A DNA stretch of 64,000 nucleotides, from NCBI GenBank assembly GCA_022592435.1, contig JABYQS010000033.1:124001-188000 (forward strand), read 5' to 3'. Below, piece by piece: positions 37,573-48,645 of this stretch (within the stretch, counting starts at the first letter, position 1; each line of letters begins with the position of its first letter). The notes under the pieces were generated by a model. The model was not told the DNA's origin and did not search any database. It saw only the letters and a list, made by a program, of their open reading frames with translations. The position numbers and the translations under genes are program-made. This stretch comes from Cerioporus squamosus (lineage: Eukaryota > Basidiomycota > Agaricomycetes > Polyporales > Polyporaceae).

Positions 37573-37919
37573 GGGGCTTCCTGCGTAGGGTATGAGCCTC
37601 TTGTTGGGACGAGACATTGACCGCATGACGTCCGGACTACTTACCCTTGCTGCATGATTCTCTCATTGTACTTGACACTCGTTCTCGCTTGTACGTACGC
37701 TCGCTTCATGTATCGCTCATTGACTGGATATCCTACATCTCCCAAGTAGAGTGTTTCTAAGTGTATGGGATGCATAACTAGTCCGTGTGTGTCTGGCGAC
37801 GGGCCCGGGGCCCCGCGGCAACCCAGGGCGCTCCGGTCCGCGATGTTCGTCACCTTCGTCATGCGACTCTCTCTGCCAAAGTCACCGTGCACGGTTCCCG
37901 CCACGGTGACAACCTCAGG
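37573..37919. other. Intergenic: protease terminator and ThuA-like promoter
   Basis: 347 bp between two co-directional genes. No gene seen. A GC-rich patch (GGGCCCGGGGCCCCGCGG near 37801) contains a self-complementary core. Confidence 0.4.
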
Positions 37920-39382
37920 ATGCTCGCTCTTAACCCCTCTCTCAGCCTACTCGTACTAGCCTCATTCCTGTTAATGACAGACACCACTCATGCAGTCCAA
38001 CTGAGCACCGCACGCATCCTCATCTACTCTGCCACGCGCGACTTCCGCCACGACTCCATTCCCACCGCCGTGGATGCCCTCGTGCAGCGTGGACAGTCTC
38101 ATCAAATCGCTTTCGACCACACGGAGGACCAGACGTGGTTCACGGACGATACGCTCGCGCAGTACGATGCCGTGCTCTTCTTGAGCAACACCGGGGAAGG
38201 TGCGTTATTCGACTTAGCGACCGGTGCGGGGAGGCCAGCGGCGTTTTGACTCTAAGCTTGGGGAGGAAGTGCTCGACGATGCCGGGAAGGCGGCGTTCAG
38301 GCGGTACCTGGATCTGGGCGGGAACTTTGTCGGGATACACTCTGCCTCGGACGCGCTGCGCAATACGACTTGGTTCATACATGAAGTTGGTGAGTCCGCG
38401 TCATCGGACGACCGCTTGTCGTCCAACTCGAATGCACCCATTCATCCTTCGATGTCATTCGCGCATTGCGTAGGGGCTGCGTTCGACTACCACCCCGAGA
38501 TTACGAATGCCGTGAGTCCAGTCATAACCGCAGACTTTCATGAAATGAGCCGACGGCTACCTTTAGACTATCGATATCGTTGGCCCGTCGCATCCAAGCA
38601 CGGCGGGCTTGCCGAATCCATGGCCAGTGCAAGATGAGATGCGAGTTCGTTCAGGTTGCGAACACGGTCCGTTCGGCTGAGTGGGTGCTAGGTACAACTT
38701 CAAGTCCGACCCCAGAAGCATAGGTGCGGTGGTCGTACTGTCTGCGAACGAGTCTAGCTATACAGGTAAGCCCTGCATCCAACAAAACCGGAGGTGCCTA
38801 CTTAAAGCCGTACAAGACCCTGGGCCTCGCAAGTTTGATCAAGGCACACCTCATCCGACCGGTATGCGTCCTCCGTCGCCCTTGTTGAGTCCAGCTCATG
38901 ACCGCGCGCGTTTCAGCTTGGTATCAGGAACACGGCGCCGGAGTCGACTCCAACGGCACTGCCGGACGTAGCTTCTACACCAGCCTGGGCCATCTGAACG
39001 AGACATGGCAGGTTAGTCGCACACTTCTGACGTGTTCAAAGTTGTCGCGCTGACAAAGAACCCTTTAGGACTCGACTTTCCTGGGCCACGTATTCGGAGG
39101 TATCCAATGGACACTGCAGTCTAACACGACCCGCGCGTTCAACTCCAGCGCGACGGTCGGCAACAGCACGAGTCTGTCGGGCTCCTCCGCATCGACAACC
39201 AGCTCTTCGCCCAGGTAACGCCGCACGATGAGACTGTTTCTCATCCTACACACTGATGGCTCTCTCTTCGTCACAGTGCAACCGCGTCTTCTCCCTCAAG
39301 TGCGAACTCTCCCTGGCTGAGTCCCAAGGGGATCTATGCCTTGGGTGCTATCGTAGCATTTTCTTTCTTGTTGGCCTTGTAG
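37920..39382 (+). CDS. Secreted ThuA-like (class I glutamine-amidotransferase fold) protein, probable surface anchor
   Basis: The start at 37920 begins a signal peptide (MLALNPSLSLLVLASFLL). The ThuA/trehalose-utilisation fold follows: RILIYSATRDFRHDSIPTAV, YDAVLFLSNTGE, then after a 70-nt intron VLDDAGKAAFRRYLDLGGNF, VGIHSASDALRNTTW, and AAFDYHPEITNA. Further exons code WYQEHGAGVDSNGTAGRSFY and SLGHLNETWQ. The last exons code a Ser/Thr-rich, N-glycosylation-rich stalk and a hydrophobic tail (GIYALGAIVAFSFLLAL) ending at the stop, so the protein is probably GPI- or tail-anchored at the surface. The substrate is unknown; relatives occur next to sugar-oxidising enzymes in bacteria. Sits directly after the secreted protease. 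Confidence 0.85.
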
Positions 39383-39928
39383 TTGGCCATGGACTAACAC
39401 CTTACCCATGTGGACACTCGAGTCTGGATGTACTCTATAATCTGGTTCTCCCGCTTCGTGGTCGTGAACGACGCAAAAATGGGCGTCTACTGCAGCCCTG
39501 CTTCGGACCGACAACTTATACCCTTTCACCCTCAGTCAGCTCTCCCGACGACACCTTACCGATCGCGCGCCTTGAATGCACCGGGTCGCTGTGAACACTG
39601 AATACGCTCTGTTGTTCTACGTAGCGGCGCGAGCTTAGAGGACCTCGTCCTGCGACGTTGGATTGATTCGAGGAGGAGGAGAGCTTGGTGAGTACCACCA
39701 GATCTGTAGAGTACCTTGAGCATTGACAAGTAAGCGCTTTGGTTCGCACTTTGCTGTGTGCTGCTGCAGTGTGCATCATGCCTTGCCATCAGTTTGCGCC
39801 TTTGGATAACAGTTTCTGAGCAGTCAGCCACCATGAGAGGGCCATCCCGGACAGCGCGCTCAGGCTCTACACCATGGACTGTCTTCCGCTACAGGACTAG
39901 AGGCTGGCTTGCGAGCCCATGTTAGGCC
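39383..39928. other. Intergenic sequence left of the transposon
   Basis: About 550 bp with the ThuA-like 3' UTR; only short ORFs without domain features. Confidence 0.45.
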
Positions 39929-39935
39929 GCTGAGT
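39929..39935. repeat. Target-site duplication, left copy (GCTGAGT)
   Basis: Seven bases immediately outside the left inverted repeat, identical to 48671..48677. Confidence 0.75.
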
Positions 39936-39960
39936 CCCAGTGAGAATCGACATAGAAACT
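39936..39960. repeat. Terminal inverted repeat, left
   Basis: 25 bp, CCCAGTGAGAATCGACATAG then AAACT; pairs with 48646..48670 with one mismatch at position 12 (T versus C). Confidence 0.9.
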
Positions 39961-39962
39961 TT

Positions 39963-40010
39963 CGATAACCCCGGGTAGCCAGGGATAACCGCGAGGAACC
40001 GTATGTAACC
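39963..40010. repeat. Left subterminal motif array (ATAACC/GTAACC)
   Basis: CGATAACC, GGATAACC and TGTAACC occur within 50 bp inside the left terminus in the same orientation as the repeats at the other end when that end is reverse-complemented. Confidence 0.6.
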
Positions 40011-40240
40011 AGACAGGAGAAGTGCAAAATGTGTTCTTCAATTTTCAAAATGAACGTCAATCCTTTTGAAGTTCGCCAATCTGTCGCGATGAATTCTGCG
40101 CTCATGGGCGCTTCTACCGTCAAACGCAGTTCTTCGACCTGCCTCGAGCCGCATGCAATCCGCTTTTGGCGTGCACAGTCGAGGTGCTCATGCTATTCTC
40201 TCTCGCATGCCAGCGCACGCCACCTCCTGCACGCTGCACG

Positions 40241-40357
40241 TCTCCCTCTCCCTCTCCCGCTGTCCTCTCTCTCCCTCTCCGCTCTCTCTCCCTCTCCGCT
40301 CTCTCTCTCTCCCGCGCTCTCTCTCTCTCCCGCGCTCTCCCGTGCTCTCGCTCTCTG
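40241..40357 (+). repeat. CT-rich microsatellite upstream of the transposase
   Basis: Runs of CTCTCC and CTCTCT for about 115 bp, ending 100 bp before the transposase ATG. Could act as a pyrimidine-rich core promoter for the element. Confidence 0.75.
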
Positions 40358-40456
40358 CCGCGCCACGCCGCCCTCGCGCCCTTGTCCACATTCTCGCGCT
40401 GGGTCCTCTGGCTCTTGCGCTTTCCTGTCGGCCTCCGCGCAATCCCGCAGCGCTCC

Positions 40457-43400
40457 ATGGACCCGGAACAAAACCCCAAATACACGCACCGATGCAACTG
40501 CAAGCAGAAGTGCGGCGGCGTTAGCAAGCCAGTCACCGCAAGCGTGTACCACAAGCACCGCCAGTTTCGCGAAATGGATGCCGGCGTCGCGTCCGCGCCG
40601 CGCGAGCCTGCGCGCACCGCACCTGTGGCTGGCGGGAGCAGCGGGACGTCGTCTCAGGTCCGCATTCCCCCAGTGCCTGTCGCACCGGGCCGGGCGTCGG
40701 CAGCTCCTGTGCGCAGCCCACCGGGGAGCCCACCCACAAGCCCGAGTGCGCCCAAGCGATCCCGCTACACCTTGGTGAGTTCAGTCACGCACCTCTACGA
40801 TAATATGTTAATTGTTCTTCTCTTCGTTCGCAGGTCCCGCCGCCATCTTCTCCTCGTCCTCTGTCACCGCCGCGACCGCCTCTGTCACCGCCGCGACCGC
40901 CTCTGTCACCGCCTCGTCCGCCTCTGTCACCACCTCGACCGCCTCCATCGCCACCACGTCCGCCTCTGTCACCACCTCGACCGCCTCCATCGCCACCTCG
41001 ACCGCCTCCATCGCCACCACGACCGCCTCTGTCACCACCTCGTCCGCCTCCGTCACCACCACGACCACCTCCGTCACCACCTCGTCCGCCTCCGCCACCA
41101 CTGCCACCTCCGCCACCTCCGCCTCCGCCTCCACCGCCAAATCTGACCCCGGAGCAGGCTCGCGCACAAGAGGAGGCCCGCCGCGCTGAGCGTCTCGCGC
41201 AGGAGGAGCTGCGACGAGCTGCACGTCGAGTCAGGGCGGCGTTGTACCGGCATGAGGTGCCCGATCTGCCACTGGATGACAATCCCGAGTGGGACGCACT
41301 GAACAGGCGGGTGTACCGCGCATTCCGCGGCTGCCCGATGTCCAGCTGGGCCAGGATTTCGTTGAGGAGATCCAGGAGGCCACTCTCGAACGCTCAGGCA
41401 TGTCGAGTGAGGCGATCTTCCGCATGCGTAATCCGCCTGCGCGTCCCCCATCTGAGCTCGAGCGGCTGGAGCTCATGGCAGTGGAGATGTACTTCGCACG
41501 TGGCTCAGCATCTGAGGATAACTATGAGGACAACCGCAGGGCTTTCATGAGGGCGCACCCTGAGGAGGAGGTGCTGTCCTACGAGGGAGTGAAGCGCCTC
41601 CTGGCGAGGGTAACAGGGATCGAGCCTATCCATCACGACATGTGTCCCAACAGCTGTCTTGCATACACGGGACCCTTCGACCAGCTTGGACGCTGCCCCA
41701 TCTGCCCTGAGAGGGAGCTCCGCTATGATCCTATTCAGTTAGCCAAGGGCAAGCGTGTTGCTCGTCGCACGTTCTCCACCTTCCCTGTGGGCCCGCAACT
41801 TCAGGTATTGCGGAGCTCCCCTGACACTGCCCGGCTCATGCGCCATCGCCGTGAGGTCACTCGGCGTGTGCTAGAGCATCCAGAGGCTATCACCGAGATC
41901 AATGATTTGTTCCAGGGCTGTCTCTACCTCGACGAGGTGGACGTGACGAAGAACATCACTGATGATGACATGGTCCTGATGCTCTCCATTGATGGTGCTC
42001 AGCTCTACGCTTCGAAGGGCTCAGACTGCTGGTTTCTCATCTGGGTTGTCTTCGAGTTGCCCCGACTGCCGGTACAAGAAGCGGTTTGTACTACCTGCTG
42101 GCGTTGTTGGGGGCCCCAACAAGCCCAAGCTCATGGACTCCTTCCTCTTCCCCACATTCTATCACATCTCTGCGATTCAACGTGAAGGACTCATGGTTTG
42201 GGATGCACTCGAGAGGCATGTCATGCGTCAGAATCTTTATGTGGTGTTTGGGACTGCAGATACTCCTGGCCTGGTACCTCTCAGCGGTGGCGTCGGTCAT
42301 CAGGGCTTCCTTGGGTGTCGGACAGGATGCAAGCAAGAAGGGCGCAGCAAACCTGGTGGCTCGACGTATTACCCTGCCGCGTTGAAACCCCACAGCTACA
42401 CCAGTCGGCGTGGTGGTGGCAATGATGTCGACTACCGAGTCGCTCCCGAGGATGTGGCTACGAGGCGTGCACGATACCGGGAGGCCATCGCACGCATCCG
42501 AGCCGTGCACAATGAAGCGGATTACCTGGAGGAGCGATGCCTGACGGGCTTTGGCAAGCCATCTATCTTCCTGGGCCTGCTCGAAGGCAAGTTCATGCCG
42601 CTTCCAACCTGTCTTCCTCTTGATCCCATGCACCTGCTCGCTTTTAATATTCCGGAGCACTACATCTCCCTCCTGCGGGCAACAATCGTATGTGACAAGA
42701 ATGACAACAAGGACACCTGGACTTGGGCTTGCTTCCGCGAACCTGAAGCATGGACAGACCATGGCCTTCTCGTCGAGCGATACGGCCGCTATCTCCCTGG
42801 TTCATTTGGGCACACACCTCGGAACATTGCACTCAAGCTCACCAGCGGTTACAAGGCTGAGGAGTGGATGACGTACACATGGACAATCCTTCCTACTCTC
42901 TTGCGCCATGTCCTTCCCAAGAAGTTCTTCATCAATTTCTGCCGACTCGTTGCTGGTGTGCGCGTTGCATTGCAGCGTTCTGTCAAGGTGACACAGCTCG
43001 CCCCTGCTCATGATCACCTCGTTGCGTTTGTCGAGGAGTTTGAGGCCTATTTCTACCAGCGTCGCTTGGACCGTCTCCACTTCATCCGTCCGTGCATCCA
43101 CCTCCTGGTCCATCTGGTCCCCGAGATCTATGATGTTGGCTCTGGGGCAACACACTGCCAATGGTGTATGGAGAACTTCATCGGGAACGTGACTGGGGAG
43201 TGTCATCAGCATGTGCTTCCATATGCAGTTGTCACTCAGCGCTGTGTCCGTCGTGTCCAGGTGCGTATGCTAGTTGCTCTACACCATGTGAGATTATTCA
43301 TGCAATATATTCAAATAGGAGATTGCCATCCTGGCAATGTACCCTGTCCTTGTGCGACAGGTTGGGGATCCACCCTCCTCCGTGGACCTGGGGAATGGTT

Positions 43401-44064
43401 ACACACTAATGCGCGCTCGAGAGCGGTCTGCACATGCAGTGCAGTTGCGATCTGAGCATAATGCCATTCACGCTTTCTTCCACACACAGAACGTCCGACA
43501 CATTGATCCTGCTTGGGTACCCTGGTTCAAGAAATGGGCTCGTCTCCGGATCCCCACAGGCCAGATTGCAAGGACAGCATGGAAGGAGTGCGAGTGGGAG
43601 GCTGCTGGCAGAGTACCTCGTCGCGCACGGATGGTCCGGGTATGTCCTTTGGGTGATTGCACGCATGCGCATATCTGATTGATATCATGCTGCAGCTCGC
43701 AAACGATACCTATGCCGAAATCCAGTATTTCTTCCAGATGAACATCGATGGGCGTGAACTCGGCCTTGTGATGCTTGCCCCGTTCTCCGCACGGGATGCT
43801 GCGCTGTACCAGTCCACATTCGGTGTCTTGATGGCATGCATGGCGCAACCAGATGCACGCCTCGTTGTCAACGCCACGGACATTGCCTCCGTGGTTGCCA
43901 TGTTCCCGTCGATCCTCACTGCCGAAGAAGAACGACGCGCAGACGCTGCCGATCTGCGGAAGCAGCGATTCTATGTGGGCGAAAAGGTTGGAATGGAGAT
44001 CAGTATACTGCAGGGATACATGGAACCTGATAACGAGGAGGAGGAGGACGAGGACACAAATTGA
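40457..44064 (+). CDS. Plavaka-family transposase (two apparent single-base frameshifts)
   Basis: Exons 40457..40774, 40834..43260, 43319..43639 and 43696..44064; total length is a multiple of three and about 1144 residues if the two frame changes cancel. The N-terminal Cys cluster (HRCNCKQKCGGVSKPVTASV) is typical of these transposases. A Pro-rich repeat linker follows, then a C4-type knuckle (HDMCPNSCLAYTG, LGRCPICPE). The RNase H-fold core has the first Asp in VLMLSIDGAQLYASKGSDCW and the second in VFGTADTPGL. KPKLMDSFLFP, PGGSTYYPAALKPHSYT, LPLDPMHLLAFNIPEHYISL and RNIALKLTSGYKAEEWM match the conserved Plavaka body. The frame moves from phase 1 to 0 near 41325-41335 (one base lacking) and back near 42060-42063 (one C too many in CCCC). 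If real, the copy is dead; both are at GC/C runs. Confidence 0.88.
40834..41139 (+). repeat. Pro-coding minisatellite inside the transposase
   Basis: Degenerate 18-bp units (CCGCCTCTGTCACCGCCTCG-like) coding SPPRPPL/PPPSPPRP, ending in a run of prolines. It lengthens the linker between the Cys cluster and the catalytic part. Confidence 0.8.
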
Positions 44065-44138
44065 TTTCATTATGATGTACAATGGGTTACATGACATGCG
44101 CGACAAGAGGACATAGTAATACACAATCGGACAACTTG

Positions 44139-45361
44139 CTAGGGAGAACTGCAGACAGAGGACAGCGGTATTAATCTGGGCAGTCCAATTGAGTGTGACT
44201 GACACGGGGATAGGTGCGTGCGGAAGGACGTACTGCACTTGCGTTTCTTCAAAGCTGCGCTGCCATCCACCACAGGGGATGCGCAAGCGATGTCACGCCC
44301 TTCTCCAGCGCTCAAAGGACGCAACTTCTCCATTGCATGGGCCAGCGCAACGTCGACGCGAGGGCCCAGCTTGGCTGCGACGCGATCGGCCAGTGCATCG
44401 AGGAATGGGTCGCCAAGGACCTTGTCGGAGAGGGGCCCAAGCAGAGCCTCGCCGAGGAGCCCGGCCAGACGGTGGTGATCAACTGCGGATGGCGACGGAA
44501 GTCGGAGAACTGGCACTTTGTCTGACTGATGCATCGGCGTCGGGGACTGGGGCCCAGAGGGAGGCAACGAGGAGGGGCGAGAGGGAATGATCTGACCTGG
44601 GGAGACCCAGTCCGATCCGTACTCGTCAACCGGCGCCGGCGAGCTGCGGGGGGCAGGTGATGGTGGCGACGTCAATTGGGTCGCGGCGCTGGGAGAGGGC
44701 GAGATAACTGGTGGCACAGGTCGTGCCGGGTTTGCAGAAGCAAGCGGGAGGGACGAGGCGGCGGGGTTTGCGAGACAAGGATAGGTGGCCTGCAGAGCGG
44801 CGGCCGGCGTGGAGAGGAATGGGCGCGCGTCCCTCGGGATGATTGCATCAACCGCCTCGAACGCAGTCGCAAGCTCGTGGCGGATCATGATAAAGTCGGT
44901 CTCCCTGTCGTCTTGAAGTTCAGGCCGACCACCTAGTCCCCAGGCTACACGGAGGGCAACTTGTGCGAGATGGAAGGACCGCTGCGCGAGCTGGGCGCAT
45001 ACAGGAGCGGCCAGCGTTGCAGCAAACTCGGGGGTTCCTTCGAAGTCGCTTGCCCAGGAGAAAAGCGCAGGTCCCTCGCGCGCAAGGAACCTGCGGAGAT
45101 GAGAGGGATGCAGGGGGGAGACCGGTGAGCAGGACTTACTGTGATACGCTCTCTTGCTGCGACTGTTCGCTGACCTCCTCCATTTTCCTCTGCAGACGCT
45201 CCGTGGTGTGTCGTAGCTTGCAGCGCCCGCAGCAGTCTTCCCTGTCTCGCGAGTCGTCCTGAGGTTGAGGAGGTCGAGTTGTGTGACGCGCAGTGGCAGA
45301 AGCACATCGAGAGACTTGCGCGTACGCCGTGCACGACGCGCCTGTGAATGCCCACGGCCAC
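44139..45361 (-). CDS. Transposon-borne gene of unknown function (Pro/Ser-rich)
   Basis: Minus-strand ORF sandwiched between the transposase and the second plus-strand gene. A phase-consistent junction joins MEEVSEQSQQESVSQ to FLAREGPALFSWASDFEG through a GTAAGT...CAG intron at about 45100-45155. Before it, CGRCKLRHTTERLQRK suggests a small Cys-containing, charged helix. After it come a helical domain (QLAQRSFHLAQVALRVAWGL), a long Pro/Ser-rich spacer, and another helical block (LLGEALLGPLSDKVLGDPFL then DALADRVAAKLGPRVDVALA) ending near ALKKRKC, a basic tail. I recognise no family. Both ends are uncertain: a last intron might put the stop near 44180, and the start could be downstream of 45361. 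Overlap of its 5' part with the neighbour's promoter suggests divergent expression. Confidence 0.5.
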
Positions 45362-45483
45362 GTGACAGCGACGCGACGACCGCCGTGTCGCCTACCTTGT
45401 CGCGTTACCCTCTTGCTCCCACAACACGACCCATCCTCCGAGCCTACACATCCTCTTCGAACCTTCGCAGCTCTCTGCCTGCT

Positions 45484-48400
45484 ATGTCAGCACGCGAGTC
45501 CGACGAAAACGCCTACCCGACGGGTCAGCCAACCGCCCTCAAAGATCCAGCAACGTTGCTCTCACAGATGGCGACGATCTCTACCCCGGGCGCAACATCG
45601 ATCTCAGCTTCGACGATGAATGCGGACTACACCGGTCTGCAGGGACCCCTCCCGACGCCGCCCGTCTCTCCGATGGCTTATCAACAACAGCAGTGGCCTG
45701 CCAGGCACACCGGACTGACCCAGGTGAGTTGTTGTCGGGCTTTTAGGATCACGTACCTATCCACATTGGCCATGTAGATGTTCCCAGGAATGGCCACGGC
45801 CTCCATGAGCGGTATGCAGCAGCAACAACCGGAGAATACTCAGTTTATTAACCAGGTGTGTCCGCCTACCCCGTGTTCCGCGCACTGACATTGCTCAACG
45901 ATCCCGCTAGTTGTTTGCGCCGGTCAGCTCTGGTCAACAGGCCGATATCGAGCGTCTGCTACGTGAGAATGCGATACTACGTGCGCAGATCAAGTACGTA
46001 TGGTGTGGCTATGGCGCATATACCCAGCTGACACGCTCACAGCATGGGCATGCCCCCACTCTCCATGCCCCTCGAGGCCGTCGCTATGTCAACTCCGAGC
46101 ATCGCCCATGAGGCAACACCCCCGACCGAACACGTTCACCCCGAGCAGCAGAGTGCCTCTCTGGCGCACTTTGCTGGGACCCAGAGCACGTATGAGCGTC
46201 TCAAAGCATTTAACCTGCCGATGAATCCAGATGGCACGTTCAAGATCGTCACATACGAGTACAAGGGACATGAGCATGTGAGTCCCTGACTGGGAACATG
46301 TCACCATGCTGACCTACCTCCGTAGCATCCTTACTGGTTTCCCGACGCGTGGAAAAACCGCCGAGACAAGGTCGTCAAGGCAGGTCAGACGCAGCGCAAG
46401 GGTCACACTGCCCTCGAGGATGGTGAGACGGTCGAGACGTTCTTGACTAACCCAGATGGGTCCCCGGTCGATTCGACACGCGCAAAAGAGATACGGTCTT
46501 ACGCATATAGCATCTGGCGCGACCACGCGCGTGACCATGGCGTCGCCGCCCTACCGAAGACCTGGAAGTCCGCGTCAACGCAATTCAAGCTCGAGTTCAC
46601 ACGTCTGATCCTAGGCAAGGCCCCAGAACTCGGGTTCTGCCACGGCGGCTGGCACAGCGCTGCCCTTGCTCAGGGCTGCTTCTCACAGTGGCGATCCAAC
46701 TTCCTCGCCAGTGTGGACCCGCGCACCGTGAGCGACGCTCTCCTCGTCGAGGAGATCTTGCGTGCGAAGGCCAAACGCGACAAGCAGTTAGACAAGCGCC
46801 GCATCAAGAGGAGCATCCAGAAGGCGGCGTCACTAGGTATGGTCTCCGACCCAAGGCCGCACTCGCTGACTGCATGCATCTGTGTAGATGCCGCAACTTA
46901 CACGATCAAGGCGGACGCCGACGATGACGAGGACCCCCCGGGATCCTCCAAACGCAACATGGATGAAGAATTTGACCCAGCCGGTGGCCCTGCGAAGCGT
47001 GCGCGCACGATGTCCGACATTCTCGCTCACGACACCACCACACTCGATGTTTCTCTCACGCCCGTTCCAACCCGCGAGGACTTTGACTTTGAGTACCTTC
47101 CCCTGCCCGACAGTGCTCCTGTGCCCATCGGTGACACTGTGGCTTCTGGACTTGCAGGCCCCTCGGTCGACAACACGAAGCTCGTCAGCGACACACCCTT
47201 GGGCAATGCATGATCTCAGCGACTGTCGACCGCCTCTGCCAACACCACAGTCTCTGGTACCACAGCGCCCCTGGACGCCCCTTTGGATTCAAGCACGACG
47301 ACTGAATCCCCTGGGTCAACCAGTCTGCAGGACATCCCGATCTCCATTGGCAACGCAATTGACTTGGACGCCATTTGCGACTCTAGCCACCCTGCGCGCG
47401 TGCCCCTGGCGACACCACTGGCAGCTGCTACTGCTACGCACTTGGCAACCTCGGCTGGTACTGGCGACCTTGGCGATTTGGCTGGCGCTGGCGACTTGGA
47501 CTTGGACACTCCAGCTCACCATGCTCCGACGGTGGCTTCTCCTGCCCCCTTGGATACCCCGCACAGTGCCGAGGATGCCGAGGGCCGACCCAAGGAACTG
47601 GCAGCAGGAACTCTGGGCGACATGGTCTGCGCAGATGGAGCGACGACGCAGCCCGCACGCACTCGCGTCGCAAATCCATTGTGAGTGCTTCACACGCCTG
47701 CCGAGCCCATGCTGACATTGCGATCATACTCACAGCACCGCAATACTGTCCGACCAGCCGAGGATATTGCTGCCGCCCGCGCGGATCGCCCCCGTTCCAC
47801 CGCCCAAGGTCAAGAAGCCAAAGACACCCAAGGCATCCGAGGCATGGCCGCCAGTGCGAAAGGAAGACAGCGCGCAAAAGTGAGCTGGTCCGGCGGGCCA
47901 GAGCAATTATTGACATACACTTTATCTAGGGAGGTGTGTGCTGTGTTGTGGCACAAGGAAACCGGCGGCACACGCGAGGACTTCAACAAGTTCTACGCCG
48001 AACTCAAATCCGACGGTGCGCGCAAGGTGTGCGCAACATGTATTGCAATCCTATTCTACTGACATGTGCTACAGAAATGGAAGAACGAACGCGAGCCTCC
48101 TGCAGGAGGCCCGTTGCATGGACAGACCCACAAGCGAGGCACCAAGACCATCAAGAGCAACAGTGAGCAGGCGGTCGAGCAGGCGTCGAGGCGGTCGAGC
48201 AGGCGGGCCAGCAGGTGGGCGAGCGTACAAGCGAGTGAGCGGGCGAGCGTACGAGCGAATGCGCGAGCGAGCGGGCTGGCAGGCGAGCGGGCGTCGAGCA
48301 GGCGGGCATACAAGCGAGCGGGCGAACGCCCAGACGGTTGCGCGAGCGAGCGGGAGGGCGGGAGGGCGGGTGGGCATACGAGCGGGCGGGCGGGCGCAGG

Positions 48401-48596
48401 CGGTCACGCGAGCGGGCGGGCGGGCGAGCGGGCGGGCAGCAGACCCGTGTGTATTGTTAGTCGCGTGTATACATATGGTTATCGAGGGATACCGTTGGCT
48501 ACGCCGGATATCCCTAAACATCTGAGGTTCCCCAGGGTTACTCGTAAAAAAGCGGGACTGTGCCGATCGCGCATAGTCTCGAGTAACCACGGGTAA
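45484..48596 (+). CDS. Transposon-borne nine-exon gene of unknown function, interrupted by one TGA
   Basis: Exons 45484..45723, 45778..45855, 45911..45993, 46043..46277, 46326..46836, 46888..47680, 47736..47879, 47930..48026 and 48075 onward join in phase; the first stop in the last exon is at 48594-48596, though the true 3' end may be earlier. Starts MSARESDENAYPTGQP. A Gln-rich N-terminus is followed by a short coiled coil (IERLLRENAILRAQI), a conserved-looking block (HPYWFPDAWKNRRDKVVKAG, EIRSYAYSIWRDHARDHGVA, LPKTWKSASTQFKLEFTRLI, FCHGGWHSAALAQGCFSQW), an acidic region, a basic KKPKTPKASE segment and a second small domain (VLWHKETGGTREDFNKFYAE). The blocks look like DNA-binding helices, so a TnpA-like accessory role is a reasonable guess. 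An in-frame TGA at 47211-47213 cuts exon 6; downstream exons remain in phase. Confidence 0.55.
48174..48434 (+). repeat. G/A-rich simple repeat (GCGAGCGAGCGGGCGGGCG-like)
   Basis: About 260 bp of degenerate GAGCGGGCG / GCAGGCG units on the plus strand, very GC-rich and strongly G-skewed, lying between the accessory gene's last clear exon and the right subterminal motifs. Confidence 0.8.
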
Positions 48597-48644
48597 CCTG
48601 GGGTATTTCCGCGGGGTTACCCCAAGGTTACCCAAGGTTACCCA
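48532..48644. repeat. Right subterminal motif array (GGTTACC/GGTAACC)
   Basis: At least six copies: GGGTTACTCG, GAGTAACC, GGGTAACC, GGGGTTACCCC, AAGGTTACCC and AAGGTTACCC, crowded into 110 bp next to the right inverted repeat. Candidate binding sites for an element-encoded protein. Confidence 0.7.
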
Positions 48645-48645
48645 G

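Noticed and set aside
39929..39938. A 10-bp target duplication GCTGAGTCCC
   Set aside because: The extra CCC on the left belongs to the inverted repeat itself; only the 7-bp GCTGAGT is flush on both sides.
40166..40456. Upstream extension of the transposase reading frame
   Set aside because: The in-frame sequence before 40457 translates the CT microsatellite into Ser/Leu/Arg runs; the Cys cluster right after MDPEQNPKYTH supports the later start.
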